This document shows positions 17,210 through 26,382 of a stretch of 52,579 nt of DNA, piece by piece. The notes beneath the pieces are model-generated. The model searched no databases. It was given only the letters and a program-made list of their open reading frames with translations, and had not been told where the DNA came from. Position 1 is the stretch's first letter. Every line of letters starts with the position of its first letter. Made by a program: the position numbers and the translations under genes. Source of the DNA: Clostridiaceae bacterium (GTDB lineage: Bacteria > Bacillota > Clostridia > Peptostreptococcales > Peptostreptococcaceae). Location of the stretch: NCBI GenBank assembly GCA_902362365.1, contig CABIVQ010000018.1, forward strand, positions 1 through 52,579. The letters are read 5' to 3'.

Positions 17210-18373
17210 TTATATTTCTCTTGTTCCATCCCCTATGTTTGCAACATAAAAATCTGCATCGTATCCAATTATTTCTTTGTATCCTTTACCTACAGTATTT
17301 ATGAAATCTTCTTTCATATCTTTTTTTACTATAGAAACTGTACATCCACCAAATCCTGCACCAGTCATTCTTGCTCCTACTGTAGCTTCATGTTTCCATG
17401 CTAAATCTACTAATGTATCTAATTCTTTTCCTGTTACTTCATAATCATCTCTTAGAGATTTATGAGAATCATTCATAAGTTTTCCAAAAGTTTCGATATC
17501 ATTATTTTGTAAAGCTTTAACAGCCTTTAAAGTTCTTTGATTTTCATAAACTGCATGTTTAGCTCTTTTTGCTCTTATATCATTTTTTATAAGATATTTA
17601 TTATTTTCAAATTCTTCTTCAGTAAGTTCACCTAAAGAATTTATATTTAGCTTAATTTGAAGTTCTGATAGTGCAGTTTCACACTCACTTCTTCTTTCAT
17701 TGTATTTAGAGTCAGCTAGACCTCTTCTTTTATTTGTATTAGCTATTATTATAACTTCATCTTTTAAGTCAACTTTGCTGTATGAATAATCCAAAGTATT
17801 ACAATCTAGCAGAATTGCGCTATCTTCCTTTCCCATTCCTATAGCAAATTGATCCATTATACCACAATTAACACCTATAAATTTATTTTCTGATTCTTGA
17901 CAATACTTAACTAACTCAACTCTATCTATATTGAAGTTAAATATTTTATCAACCATAACACCCATTAAAAGTTCTAATGATGCTGATGATGATAGCCCAG
18001 CCCCATTTGGTATATTGCCAAATACAACCATATCAAATCCTTGCTTTACATCATATCCATGATTTAGTAATACACTTATAACACCCTTTGGATAATTAGC
18101 CCAATCATGTTTTTCTTCATTTTTTAAATCATCTATATCAAAAGTTATAATCCCTAAATCCTTAAAATTCTCAGAATACATTCTAACTGTTTTATCATCT
18201 CTTAAAGCTATTGCTCCATATGTACCAAAGCTTAATGCACAAGGAAATACATTCCCTCCGTTATAATCAGTATGTTCCCCTATTAAGTTTACTCTCCCTG
18301 GCGAAAAAAATACTCTAATTCCCTCTCTATCACCATAAACTTTAGTAAACATTTCTATCATATTATTTTTCAT
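17210..18373 (-). CDS. galK: Galactokinase
   Basis: 387 aa GHMP kinase. Signature [15 protein letters not shown] near residue 27, the ATP-binding [13 protein letters not shown] near residue 120, catalytic Asp in CGIMDQFA, and the C-terminal [12 protein letters not shown]. Phosphorylates alpha-D-galactose at C1. First gene of the operon; SD GGGGAGG lies 6 bases before ATG. Promoter with a cre-like operator is at 18408-18451. Confidence 0.96.
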   Translation of the reverse strand: MKNNMIEMFTKVYGDREGIRVFFSPGRVNLIGEHTDYNGGNVFPCALSFGTYGAIALRDDKTVRMYSENFKDLGIITFDIDDLKNEEKHDWANYPKGVISVLLNHGYDVKQGFDMVVFGNIPNGAGLSSSASLELLMGVMVDKIFNFNIDRVELVKYCQESENKFIGVNCGIMDQFAIGMGKEDSAILLDCNTLDYSYSKVDLKDEVIIIANTNKRRGLADSKYNERRSECETALSELQIKLNINSLGELTEEEFENNKYLIKNDIRAKRAKHAVYENQRTLKAVKALQNNDIETFGKLMNDSHKSLRDDYEVTGKELDTLVDLAWKHEATVGARMTGAGFGGCTVSIVKKDMKEDFINTVGKGYKEIIGYDADFYVANIGDGTREI

Positions 18374-18407
18374 TTTACCTCCCCTTTCCTTCTTTTGTTA
18401 CCCTGAT

Positions 18408-18451
18408 ATAATAATAACATAGTAGATTTACGCAAACAATAACGTTTTCAT
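18408..18451 (-). promoter_or_regulatory. gal operon promoter with cre/LacI-type operator
   Basis: On the minus strand TTGCGT (18435-18430), 16 bases, then TATTAT (18413-18408). Immediately upstream, ATGAAAACGTTATTG (18451-18437) closely matches the catabolite-response consensus WTGNAANCGNWNNCW, which is also the general form of LacI-family operators. It could bind CcpA, or the LacI-type regulator encoded at 22688. The rest of the 342-bp gap to the next gene is AT-rich and holds the bile salt hydrolase promoter (TTGATA near 18667). Confidence 0.55.
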
Positions 18452-18715
18452 ATTTTTACTAAATTTTTTCATTTTTTACTCTTTTTTTACTAACTATGAA
18501 AATACATTTTGCTTTTAGTATAAATCAAATAATAAAATTTAAATTTTGTTACATTTTATATGCCCGATATAGTTCACATTTCCAACAATTTATTAACTAA
18601 GTCCAACTCTTAATCTATTTATAAGCATCTTATACAAACTTTAAATCATACAATATATAAATATTTTGATACTCTCATATATTTATATTATTTTTACAAA
18701 AAGGATGTGTTAAAC

Positions 18716-19705
18716 ATGTGTACTGCTCTTACTATAGCTACTAGTAATGGCTATCATCTCTTTGGGCGTTCATTAGATTCCAGTCATAACTTTAATCTAA
18801 CGGTTCACTTTATCCCAAGAAACTATATCTGGAAAAATGTAATTACGAACAAGACTAATAATATCAAATACGCAATTTTAGGAATGGGAATTATATCAGA
18901 TGGACATCCTCTAATAGCTGATGGTTTTAATGAAAAAGGATTAGCTTGTGCCGCTCTTAATTTTCCTGATTATACTTCTTATAACAAAGACTTAATAAAT
19001 GGTAAAATTAATATAGGACCTTATGATTTAATATTATGGATCTTAAGTAATTTTGAAAAAGTATCAGAAGTAAAAAATGCTCTAAAAAATATTAATATTG
19101 TAAATATGCCGTTCTCCAAATCTACCCCCATCCCGCTAATCCATTGGTTAGTGTATGATAAAGATGACAATTGTATAGTAATAGAAAAAATAAAAGGTAA
19201 ATTAAAAATTTACGATAATAAAATTGGAGTACTAACAAACTCCCCAACATTTGACTGGCAAATTACTAATTTGAGGCAATATATAAATTTAACTTCTACT
19301 CAGCCTGAAGAAGTTATGTGGCATAATCAACAACTTACACCCCTAAGTAATGGTATTGGATTAACAGGTTTCCCCGGTGACTTTTCTTCAGTATCAAGAT
19401 TTATAAGAGCTGCTTACCTTAAAAGTCATGTAGATGTTGGTGATGATGAAGTATCTGGAGTTACTACACTTTTCAAAGTTCTTGATAATACAGCTATGAT
19501 TTACGGTTCGGTTATAACATCTAAAAACCTTAAATTTAAAACATTTTATAAATCATCGATGTGTCTAGAAAAAGGAATATACTATTATAATACATATAAT
19601 AATAATCAAGTGACTGCTATTAGTATGTTTAATGAAGACTTGGATACTGCTAACATTAAAGTGTTCCCCTATAGAAATACTCAGTCTATATATTCTGAAA
19701 ACTAA
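18716..19705 (+). CDS. Choloylglycine hydrolase family protein (divergent bile salt hydrolase)
   Basis: 329 aa Ntn-hydrolase. The ATG at 18716 gives Met-Cys at the N-terminus, so Cys2 becomes the nucleophile after Met removal; the SD AAGGATG lies upstream. Residues of the bile salt hydrolase active site are present: Cys2, Arg18, Asp21, the Asn in ALNFP, the Asn in LTNSPTFDW and the Arg in VSRFIR. The pocket segment after residue 19 (SLDSSHNFN) differs from the canonical SMDIEYSFN of its neighbour. About two thirds identical by eye to the next gene, so a tandem duplication. Likely hydrolyses conjugated bile salts or another N-acyl amide; the substrate may have shifted. Confidence 0.85.
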   Translation: MCTALTIATSNGYHLFGRSLDSSHNFNLTVHFIPRNYIWKNVITNKTNNIKYAILGMGIISDGHPLIADGFNEKGLACAALNFPDYTSYNKDLINGKINIGPYDLILWILSNFEKVSEVKNALKNINIVNMPFSKSTPIPLIHWLVYDKDDNCIVIEKIKGKLKIYDNKIGVLTNSPTFDWQITNLRQYINLTSTQPEEVMWHNQQLTPLSNGIGLTGFPGDFSSVSRFIRAAYLKSHVDVGDDEVSGVTTLFKVLDNTAMIYGSVITSKNLKFKTFYKSSMCLEKGIYYYNTYNNNQVTAISMFNEDLDTANIKVFPYRNTQSIYSEN

Positions 19706-19816
19706 CAATTTAATAATAAATAACTTGCGCATAATACATCCGTTTTTTTATTTTCTTAATTCTTCTATATAACCTATAAAGTACTATACTTTTTATTGAT
19801 CACTATAAATATTTTT

Positions 19817-19844
19817 TTGTATTTTCCATAAAATAATTTATAAT
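19817..19844 (+). promoter_or_regulatory. Promoter of the second bile salt hydrolase gene
   Basis: TTGTAT, 16 bases, TATAAT, 36 bases before the ATG. The two hydrolase genes are 174 bases apart without a clear terminator, but this promoter suggests the second can be expressed alone. Confidence 0.5.
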
Positions 19845-19879
19845 ATGTATTTTATTTTACAACAAAGGATGTGTTAAGC

Positions 19880-20869
19880 ATGTGTACTGGTTTAACTCTA
19901 ACTACTAATGATGGGTATCATTTATTTGGTAGATCTATGGATATTGAGTATTCTTTTAATCAATCTCCACTTTTTATACCAAGAAACTTTACTTGGAATA
20001 ATACAGTTACAAAAGATACAAATACAATTAAATATGCAATATTAGGAATGGGAACTATGTTAGAAGGTCATCCTATGATAGCTGATGCCTTTAATGAGAA
20101 AGGGCTAGCGTGCGCCGGATTAAACTTCCCTGGTTATGCTTCTTATGAAGAAAATATAATGGATGGTAAGACTAATATCGGACCTTATGATTTAATATTG
20201 TGGGTATTAAGTAATTTTGAAAAAGTATCAGAAGTAAAAGAGGCCCTAGATAACCTTAACATTGTAAATATACCTTTTACTCAATCTACGCCACTTCCAA
20301 CACTACATTGGATAGTATACGATAAAAACGACGACTGTATAGTAATAGAAAAAGTAAAAGGCAAATTAAATGTTTACGATAATAAAGTTGGAATCCTAAC
20401 AAACTCTCCAACTTTTGATTGGCATATTACTAATTTAAGACAATATATGGGATTAACTTCTACTCAACCTCCAGAAGCTACATGGCATAAACAAGAGCTT
20501 ATACCATTAGGTCAAGGTCTTGGATTGTGTGGGTTACCTGGAGATTTTTCTCCAGCTTCAAGATTCGTAAGAACTTCATACTTTAAAAGCCATATAGCGC
20601 TTAATAAAGATGAATTATCTGGAGTTACGGCATTTTTCCACATTCTAGCCAATGTCTCTATGATTGGAGGTTCTGTTGTAACACCTGCAAATCTTAATGA
20701 TATAACATTATATAAATCATCTATGTGTTTAGAAAAAGGAACTTATTATTATAATACATACTATAATAATCAAATCACTGTTATTAATATGCATAACGAA
20801 GACTTAAATGCTACAGAGGTTAAAGTATTCCCATATAGAGATGCTCAGTCTATATATTACGAAAATTAA
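19880..20869 (+). CDS. bsh: Bile salt hydrolase (choloylglycine hydrolase)
   Basis: 329 aa. Begins MCTGLTLTTNDGYHLFGRSMD; Cys2, Arg18 and Asp21 occupy the catalytic positions known from the Clostridium perfringens enzyme. MDIEYSFNQS, NFPGYASY (Asn as in bile salt hydrolases rather than Tyr as in penicillin V acylases), NSPTFDWH and ASRFVR follow the same family. Deconjugates glycine- or taurine-linked bile acids in the cytoplasm; no signal peptide. The start follows SD AAAGGATG. A very strong bidirectional terminator follows. Confidence 0.92.
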   Translation: MCTGLTLTTNDGYHLFGRSMDIEYSFNQSPLFIPRNFTWNNTVTKDTNTIKYAILGMGTMLEGHPMIADAFNEKGLACAGLNFPGYASYEENIMDGKTNIGPYDLILWVLSNFEKVSEVKEALDNLNIVNIPFTQSTPLPTLHWIVYDKNDDCIVIEKVKGKLNVYDNKVGILTNSPTFDWHITNLRQYMGLTSTQPPEATWHKQELIPLGQGLGLCGLPGDFSPASRFVRTSYFKSHIALNKDELSGVTAFFHILANVSMIGGSVVTPANLNDITLYKSSMCLEKGTYYYNTYYNNQITVINMHNEDLNATEVKVFPYRDAQSIYYEN

Positions 20870-20880
20870 TTAATCATTTA

Positions 20881-20926
20881 TATAATATAAAAACTGACGC
20901 CAATTGACGTCAGTTTTTATATTATA
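20881..20926. terminator. Bidirectional terminator with 19-bp arms
   Basis: TATAATATAAAAACTGACG and its exact complement around an 8-base loop. It separates the hydrolase genes from the oppositely oriented channel pseudogene. Confidence 0.9.
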
Positions 20927-20957
20927 TAGCTTTGGATTTAATATTACTTTTAGTTTT

Positions 20958-21720
20958 TTAACTTCCAAGTATATAAGCTCCAACTCCCATAAATAATGCT
21001 CCGCCAATCATATTTCCAATTGTTACTACAACTAGATTATACACTGCACCAGCTAAAGTAGCCCCTTGTACTAATGGTGATATTAAAGCTACTGTATAAA
21101 TAGTCATATTCGTTATGCTATGCCCAAATCCGATAGTTATAAATGTAAATAAATATAAAAAATCATTATTAATTTAGCACTGTCATCACTAGTTCTAAAA
21201 GAACATAATACAGCTACACAAACTAATATATTACAAAGTATTCCTCTAAATATACGTTGCATAAATGGATCAGATGACTTTACTATAGATGTCGTTGCAA
21301 AAAATTCCATTACTGGACCTTGACTTACTAATCCACTTCCTACAAATAAAACTGCAACTAATATTGATCCTAATAAATTACCTATATAACTATAAATCCA
21401 TACCTTACACATATCTTTTGAGCTTATTCCTTTATTCAAGCTTCCTTCAGTCATTACCATATTATTACCTGTAAATAATTCTGTTCCAGTCATAATAACT
21501 AAACTTAATGCTACTACAAAGGATACTCCCATCATTATTTTAACCATAGGAGAGTCTGAACTAGTTAAAGCTCCTCCTATTGTAAATATTAAAATAATGC
21601 CTAATCCTACATATAACCCTCAAAAGCTGCCAATACTAAGTGTTTTACTTTACTATTATTAAACATGTTAATTTTATTTTTCGCTGCGTTAGTTAATTTA
21701 TCTAAAGTTTCCTTATGCAT
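20958..21720 (-). pseudogene. Formate/nitrite/hydrosulfide channel (FNT family), frameshifted
   Basis: Starts at ATG 21720 (MHKETLDKLTNAAKNKI). One base is missing near 21618 (frame resumes as YVGLGIILIFTIGGAL) and another in a T6 run near 21165 (resumes as FITIGFGHSITNM). Repaired, it is a complete FNT channel of about 255 aa with the pore segments TGTELFTGNNM and GFGHSITNM and the C-terminal NMIGGALFMGVGAY. FNT3 of Clostridioides difficile, encoded beside asrABC, is a hydrosulfide channel. The adjacent asrC remnant suggests the same role here before inactivation. Confidence 0.85.
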
Positions 21721-21741
21721 AATATATCCCCCTAATTTTAA

Positions 21742-22182
21742 TTAATATCTTATACCACTCCAGTATATATTTTCACTAACCTTCGCTATATCATCTAATT
21801 CTACTCCATCCAAATCCCACTTTTTAAATTCCATAAATCCTGTTCTGTCTACTATATAATCCATATGTTCTTTCCCTCCTAGAGCATTTAAATCTATATA
21901 TTCAATAACATATTTATAAGTGTTAATTATTATTTTTATAATAGACTCTTCGCATGACCAAAGTAAAAAGTCCTCTGCTAATCTTGGATTTTTCTTTCCT
22001 GTACTCCCCATAATAGCTAATATATGATATTTTTTAGAATCTCTAGTCCAGACACTAGTTGGACAATTTAGTATACATTCTCCACATCTTATACATTTAT
22101 AATGGGCTCTTACTATTTTATAGTTTTCCTTCTTTAAAGCACCCATAGATAGTACTTCACATTTTTCACACAAGCACCACAT
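21742..22182 (-). pseudogene. asrC: 3' half of anaerobic sulfite reductase subunit C
   Basis: 146 codons from the first ATG. Recognisable AsrC C-terminus: a damaged ferredoxin motif (…C-x2-C in WCLCEKCEVLSMGAL), an intact one CIRCGECILNCP, then MGSTGKKNPR, FLLW, ALGGK and a final ENIYW. The N-terminal siroheme half, about 190 aa, is absent: an in-frame TAG lies four codons upstream and no SD precedes the ATG. Only 21 bases separate it from the FNT channel pseudogene downstream. The missing asrA, asrB and asrC 5' part were probably lost in one deletion. Confidence 0.8.
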
Positions 22183-22230
22183 GAAACATATCTATTCTTA
22201 TTCAATTATCTATTATCAATATCTATCTCA

Positions 22231-22656
22231 TCATATAGTTTTAAATTTATATTTATTATATTGTTCTGAAAATAAAGCGCCTATTCCTCCACCCATAGAG
22301 TGAGCAAATAAAAACAATTTATTATTATTTAATTTAGGCACCACGATAGTATCTAAAAAATCTCTTAAGTCTTCAACATAATAATCAAATTTTTCTACAT
22401 TAACTTGATTCTTGTCTACTCCGAGCCTCCCTGATTTTCCATGACCTCTGTGATCTAATGCATAGACAGAGAAACCATTTTTATTAAATATGCTAATAAT
22501 TTCACTATACTTTTCTACAGATTCACAAAATCCATGTGATATTACTATAGTAGCAATACTATTTTTAACCTCATAACTTTTATAATATATATGTAATTCA
22601 TTCTTTCCTTTAAAAAAAACATCTATGTATATTAAATCATTTATTGTATTATTCAT
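22231..22656 (-). pseudogene. Alpha/beta hydrolase (lysophospholipase-like), C-terminally truncated
   Basis: 141 aa of a protein that is normally about 270-320. It carries the oxyanion motif SHGFCES, DHRGHGKSGR and the nucleophile elbow AHSMGGGIG, but stops about 20 residues later, so the catalytic Asp and His are missing. It begins 32 bases after the LacI-type gene on the same strand. The truncation point faces the truncated end of asrC across about 48 bases, consistent with a shared deletion junction. Confidence 0.75.
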
Positions 22657-22687
22657 TTTTTACCTCATTCTTATAACAAGACTTTCT

Positions 22688-23725
22688 TTAATCTAATTTT
22701 ACTTTTACATCTTTTGTACTATCTCTTATTACAAGCTCACTTGGTATTATGACTTTTTTACTATATTTTCTATGTTTATTTATTCTTTCCATAATTAAAT
22801 CTACTGAAGCACTAGCTAAATGCTCGATATGTACCCTTACAGTCGTAAGAGGTGGTATAGTATGTTGAGATGCAATTAAATCATTAAATCCTATTATACT
22901 AATATCATTAGGAACATTTATGTTATTTTCATACAAGGCTTTAAGCACTCCAGTTGCAATAGTGTCTGTACCTACAAAAAATGCACTTGGCATATTTTCA
23001 TTATTTTTTATAAAATCTTTTGTAGCTTTATAACCATCCATAGCTGTCATTTCTTTAATATCTAAAATATACTCTTTCTTATATAATCCTTTTGATTTCA
23101 TATGCTCCATAAAAAATTTTAATCGATTATCCTGAGTTTTCTCTCTATAATCATCTGGAGTTTTCGAACTCCCAATATATCCAATTTCCACATGACCAAG
23201 CTGAATCAAATGATCCAAAGCTTTATATGTACCTAATCTAAAATTGACTTTAACCGAATCATATTTTTGTTCATCTGGAGATGAGTCTAAAAATACTATA
23301 TTATCACAGGATTCATTCAACATAGATATCTCATTTTTAGTAAATTTTCCTATTGCAATTATTCCACTTAAAACTTCATTTCCTATATATTTATACTTAT
23401 CTTCAGTTTTATATAAATTTACTACTTCAATTCCATTATCAAAGCATTCTTTTTCTACTACACTTCGAAGTAATAAGTAATAAGGATCTTGTAATTGCTC
23501 ACTATAATTATACATTTCAACAATTCCAACTCTTCGTTTATTCGTTTTAATTTTGCTATGAGTTTTTCTTTGTTTTAATGTTTTATATTGCATTTCTTCT
23601 GCAACTTCAAATATTTTTATTTTTGTATCATCTCCAACACTTATACTGCTATCATTGTTTAAAACTCTAGACACAGTACCCACTGATACCCCTACAGCAT
23701 TGGCAATTTCCTTTAAAGTAGCCAT
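22688..23725 (-). CDS. LacI/GalR family transcriptional regulator
   Basis: 345 aa. HTH with hinge at the N-terminus (ATLKEIANAVGVSVGTVSRVLN), then a periplasmic-binding-protein-like effector domain with conserved GYIGS, AFFVGTDTIATGVLKAL, DISIIGFNDL and PPLTTVRV. The sequence style is that of GalR/MsmR-type sugar regulators. SD AAAGGAGG lies 6 bases before ATG. It is 4.2 kb from galK, whose promoter has a LacI-type operator, so control of the gal operon is plausible; control of the truncated neighbour is the alternative. Confidence 0.85.
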   Translation of the reverse strand: MATLKEIANAVGVSVGTVSRVLNNDSSISVGDDTKIKIFEVAEEMQYKTLKQRKTHSKIKTNKRRVGIVEMYNYSEQLQDPYYLLLRSVVEKECFDNGIEVVNLYKTEDKYKYIGNEVLSGIIAIGKFTKNEISMLNESCDNIVFLDSSPDEQKYDSVKVNFRLGTYKALDHLIQLGHVEIGYIGSSKTPDDYREKTQDNRLKFFMEHMKSKGLYKKEYILDIKEMTAMDGYKATKDFIKNNENMPSAFFVGTDTIATGVLKALYENNINVPNDISIIGFNDLIASQHTIPPLTTVRVHIEHLASASVDLIMERINKHRKYSKKVIIPSELVIRDSTKDVKVKLD

Positions 23726-23781
23726 TGAATTACCTCCTTTTGAATTGAATTAACTAGTATTTATAGATTCACTTTTAATAA

Positions 23782-23818
23782 AATCTAAATTTTTATTTCT
23801 TAAATAAAATTTTAGATT
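23782..23818. repeat. 17-bp inverted repeat upstream of the LacI-type gene
   Basis: AATCTAAATTTTTATTT and AAATAAAATTTTAGATT around 3 bases, one mismatch. It is 57-93 bases upstream of the start codon and may be an operator or 5'-UTR hairpin. The rest of 23819-24004 is AT-rich with nothing else I can support. Confidence 0.5.
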
Positions 23819-24004
23819 AACTACTGTTTTATTATATTTAATTTTTACTTATTCCTTTATTCAATGCTCTTAACATTTGAAAACCTTGATTTTCTAATTA
23901 ATTTCATAGTAACACATAGGATTTTTCTTTACAATAATGATTCCTTAATTTTACTTATTTTTACTATTTTTTACTAATCAAATAAATATTCTTACAATAA
24001 AAAA

Positions 24005-24041
24005 GATTATGTTAATGATATTTAATCACATTAACATAATC
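24005..24041 (-). terminator. Terminator of the MarR-type gene
   Basis: Perfect 13-bp arms (GATTATGTTAATG and complement), 11-base loop, followed on the minus strand by TTTTTTATTG. Confidence 0.88.
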
Positions 24042-24056
24042 CTTCACATTTTTAAT

Positions 24057-24509
24057 TTACTTATCTATAATCACAAACTTCTTTGCTATTCTTTTAATAT
24101 TTTGTAAAGATTCAATCATGATTTTTCTTTCATCTACGCTTAGCATCATAAATTTAGATTCTAAAATAGAAGATATCTGCTTCATTTCATCATTGATTAT
24201 TTTTTCGCCAATTTCTGTTATTCCATAGAAAGTATTTCTTCTATCTCTCCTATCTTCTTCTCTATAAACATAGTTTTGATCAACTAATTTATTAAGTAAT
24301 ATACATAAACTAGATGTAGATACATTAAGCTCTTTACTTAGATTCTTAAGCTCCATCTTTTTGCAATTATATATTTTTAATAAAACAAAAAATTGTCTTT
24401 CTGTAAGAATCTTATTTATAGTAGCTCTTTCTCTATTAATATTCTTTATAAGATTATTAAATAATTCAATATCATACATAAGTAGTTGCGCTAAGTTTTT
24501 TTCATGCAT
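24057..24509 (-). CDS. MarR family transcriptional regulator
   Basis: 150 aa, all-helical winged HTH. KMELKNLSKELNVSTSSLCILLNKLVDQNYVYREEDRRDRRNTFYGITEIGEKI shows the recognition helix and the D-x-R-x-R wing typical of MarR (shown here as its key DRRDRR segment). SD GGTGAGG before ATG. It stands alone between gerW and the LacI-type gene, so no target is obvious; autoregulation is usual in the family. Confidence 0.88.
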   Translation of the reverse strand: MHEKNLAQLLMYDIELFNNLIKNINRERATINKILTERQFFVLLKIYNCKKMELKNLSKELNVSTSSLCILLNKLVDQNYVYREEDRRDRRNTFYGITEIGEKIINDEMKQISSILESKFMMLSVDERKIMIESLQNIKRIAKKFVIIDK

Positions 24510-24674
24510 ATCCTCACCCCAAAGTCAAATTCTATATATTAAGCTTATATTACTATCATTTTTCTAATACCTTTTTATTATACTCTATAAAAAGTAATTT
24601 TTATATTAAAAATATTTCATTCTTAAATATTTAATAATTCAAATAACCAAATATAGTTATACTATTTCCTTTTT

Positions 24675-25100
24675 TTATTTATGATTACTATTTTTATTGC
24701 ATTTTTCTTTATTCATTTTCTGTATTTTTTCTATAACCCTTGGAGTAATTGCAAGTATATTATCTACCAAATTAATATTATCATCTAAACTCATAAGTCT
24801 AGTTTCTCCATCTTCAACCACTACAAATGCCACTGGTTGTACAGATATAGCACCTGCACTACCTCCTGCAAAATTTGTATCTTTTTTTTCATTATTTATT
24901 TCAATACCATTTCTATTATCATAGCCTTTTGAATATTCTCCACCACCTATCCCAAATCCAATAGTTACTTTTGATATAGGTACTACTACTGTAGTTTCTG
25001 TTTGTATTGGGTCTCCAATTATAGTGTTTGCATCTATAGAACCTTTAATCGTTTCAAGCGTTGTCTCCATAAGACTTTGTATTGACCCTGTTGCTCTCAT
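24675..25100 (-). CDS. gerW: GerW family spore protein (YtfJ)
   Basis: 141 aa. The family pattern is clear: IQSLMETTLETIK, the GDPI segment, TVVVPISKVTIGFGIGGGEY, and GGSAGAISVQPVAFVVV. In Bacillus subtilis GerW is a sporulation protein needed for L-alanine germination. The ATG at 25100 is chosen because AAGGATGGTG sits 5-13 bases upstream; an earlier in-frame ATG overlaps that SD. It overlaps the end of the DUF2953 gene by 47 bases, so the two are translationally linked. Confidence 0.93.
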   Translation of the reverse strand: MRATGSIQSLMETTLETIKGSIDANTIIGDPIQTETTVVVPISKVTIGFGIGGGEYSKGYDNRNGIEINNEKKDTNFAGGSAGAISVQPVAFVVVEDGETRLMSLDDNINLVDNILAITPRVIEKIQKMNKEKCNKNSNHK

Positions 25101-25680
25101 TATGATCACCATCCTTATTTTTTCTATAAATTTTAATAAAAGCCATAGCTAATTTCAACAAGTCCTCTATCTTTGGACTTATATGTATCTTCACTCTTCC
25201 ATTAATATAATTCTCTAAAAAATTAGGTACAACATTTAAATATATTTTTTCTGCATTTATTAAGCTACTTAAATTACCATAAATAGTATTAATAAATACA
25301 AATATAAAACATGTAAAATAAATATTTTTATTTCCAAAACTTATATTAGAATATAATTCTTTTATCCTTATATTATTTGCTATTTTGTAGATTCTTAATA
25401 TATCATCTGTAAATATATATTTTTTTCTTTTTTTTACTTTCTCCTTTACCTTTTTATTCTTTATTCCTACTTTCTTTCCTATACTTTTCTTAGGTGGATA
25501 AAGTTGAATTTTTATATTTAGCAAATTAAATAAATATTTTATATTTAATTTTATTAACTTGGTATTATTATCTATGTCTATTGAAATTATAATATTAAGT
25601 CTTGATTTATAAATAATAAATAATACTAAAATAATAATTGCTATAAAAAAATATAAACTAAACATCTCATTATGTTTCAT
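25054..25680 (-). CDS. DUF2953 family protein
   Basis: 208 aa. One N-terminal membrane helix (about 8-24), a beta-rich segment (IIISIDIDNNTKLIKLNIKY), a lysine-rich linker (about 65-90), a helical middle and a short second hydrophobic segment (about 125-140). This is the layout of DUF2953 proteins, which in clostridia are encoded next to gerW and scpAB. No clear SD precedes the chosen ATG, so the start is uncertain by a few codons. The end overlaps gerW. Function unknown; the neighbourhood suggests sporulation. Confidence 0.8.
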   Translation of the reverse strand: MKHNEMFSLYFFIAIIILVLFIIYKSRLNIIISIDIDNNTKLIKLNIKYLFNLLNIKIQLYPPKKSIGKKVGIKNKKVKEKVKKRKKYIFTDDILRIYKIANNIRIKELYSNISFGNKNIYFTCFIFVFINTIYGNLSSLINAEKIYLNVVPNFLENYINGRVKIHISPKIEDLLKLAMAFIKIYRKNKDGDHNESNRVNTKSYGDNA

Positions 25681-25756
25681 ATTAGTATTATTTTCTAAAT
25701 AATAATTATCTATACTTTTTATTAAAATTTATTTCAATATAAAATCATTACAATAA

Positions 25757-25828
25757 AAAAGGGCCTATCTCAAAATAAGATAACAAAATCTAATTATATT
25801 TTGTATCTTTATTTTAAGATGACCTTAT
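25757..25828 (-). terminator. Terminator of scpA-scpB
   Basis: Long imperfect stem (about 29 bases per arm, starting AAGG and including ACAAAAT/ATTTTGT) directly after the scpB stop, followed by TTTTTTATTG on the minus strand. Confidence 0.7.
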
Positions 25829-25829
25829 T

Positions 25830-26378
25830 TTATTCATTAGCCTGTTGTATTTCTATAGTTTCATAATTTTCGATAGGTGGTAAATCTTCTAATCTCTCTA
25901 TATTTAATAATTTTAAAAACTCATCTGTAGTTCTATATATTATAGGTTTACCTATTCTATTTAATCTTCCTGCTTCTCTTATAAGATCATTTTCTAAAAG
26001 AGTTTGAAGTACTTTATCACACTTAACACCTCTTATATCTTCTATTTCAACCTTTGTTATAGGCTGCTTATAAGCTATAATAGTCAATGTTTCCAATGTT
26101 GCCTGGCTTAAAGTTTTCTTTCTCTTTGGCTCAAGGACTTTCTTAATGTAGTCTGCATATTGTTTATTTGTGCACATTTGATATTTGCTTTCTAATTTTA
26201 TTATTTGAATACCTCTGTTATTATCTCTATACTCTTCCTTTAAAGAATGTAACATATATTCAATTTCTTTTGGTGAAAGTTCATCATTTATTATAGAGTT
26301 TAACTCTTTTATGCTTATAGGTTCTCCATATGCAAACATTACTGCTTCTATAATATGCTTTATATCCTCACGTTTCAT
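25830..26378 (-). CDS. scpB: Segregation and condensation protein B
   Basis: 182 aa, two winged-helix domains. Family signatures: IIEAVMFAYGEPIS at the start, LSQATLETLTIIAYKQPITKVEIEDIRGV in the middle, GRPIIYRTT-like GKPIIYRTTDEFL near the end. It forms the SMC-ScpAB condensin that compacts and segregates the chromosome. Starts 4 bases after scpA. Confidence 0.95.
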   Translation of the reverse strand: MKREDIKHIIEAVMFAYGEPISIKELNSIINDELSPKEIEYMLHSLKEEYRDNNRGIQIIKLESKYQMCTNKQYADYIKKVLEPKRKKTLSQATLETLTIIAYKQPITKVEIEDIRGVKCDKVLQTLLENDLIREAGRLNRIGKPIIYRTTDEFLKLLNIERLEDLPPIENYETIEIQQANE

Positions 26379-26382
26379 CTTA

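Noticed and set aside
18716..20869. Penicillin V acylase instead of bile salt hydrolase
   Set aside because: Both proteins carry Asn in the N-F-P segment where penicillin V acylases carry Tyr, and the second copy follows clostridial bile salt hydrolases closely by memory.
20958..21720. Programmed frameshifting in the FNT gene
   Set aside because: Two independent one-base losses, neither at a phased slippery heptamer, in a locus with other broken genes; decay is simpler.
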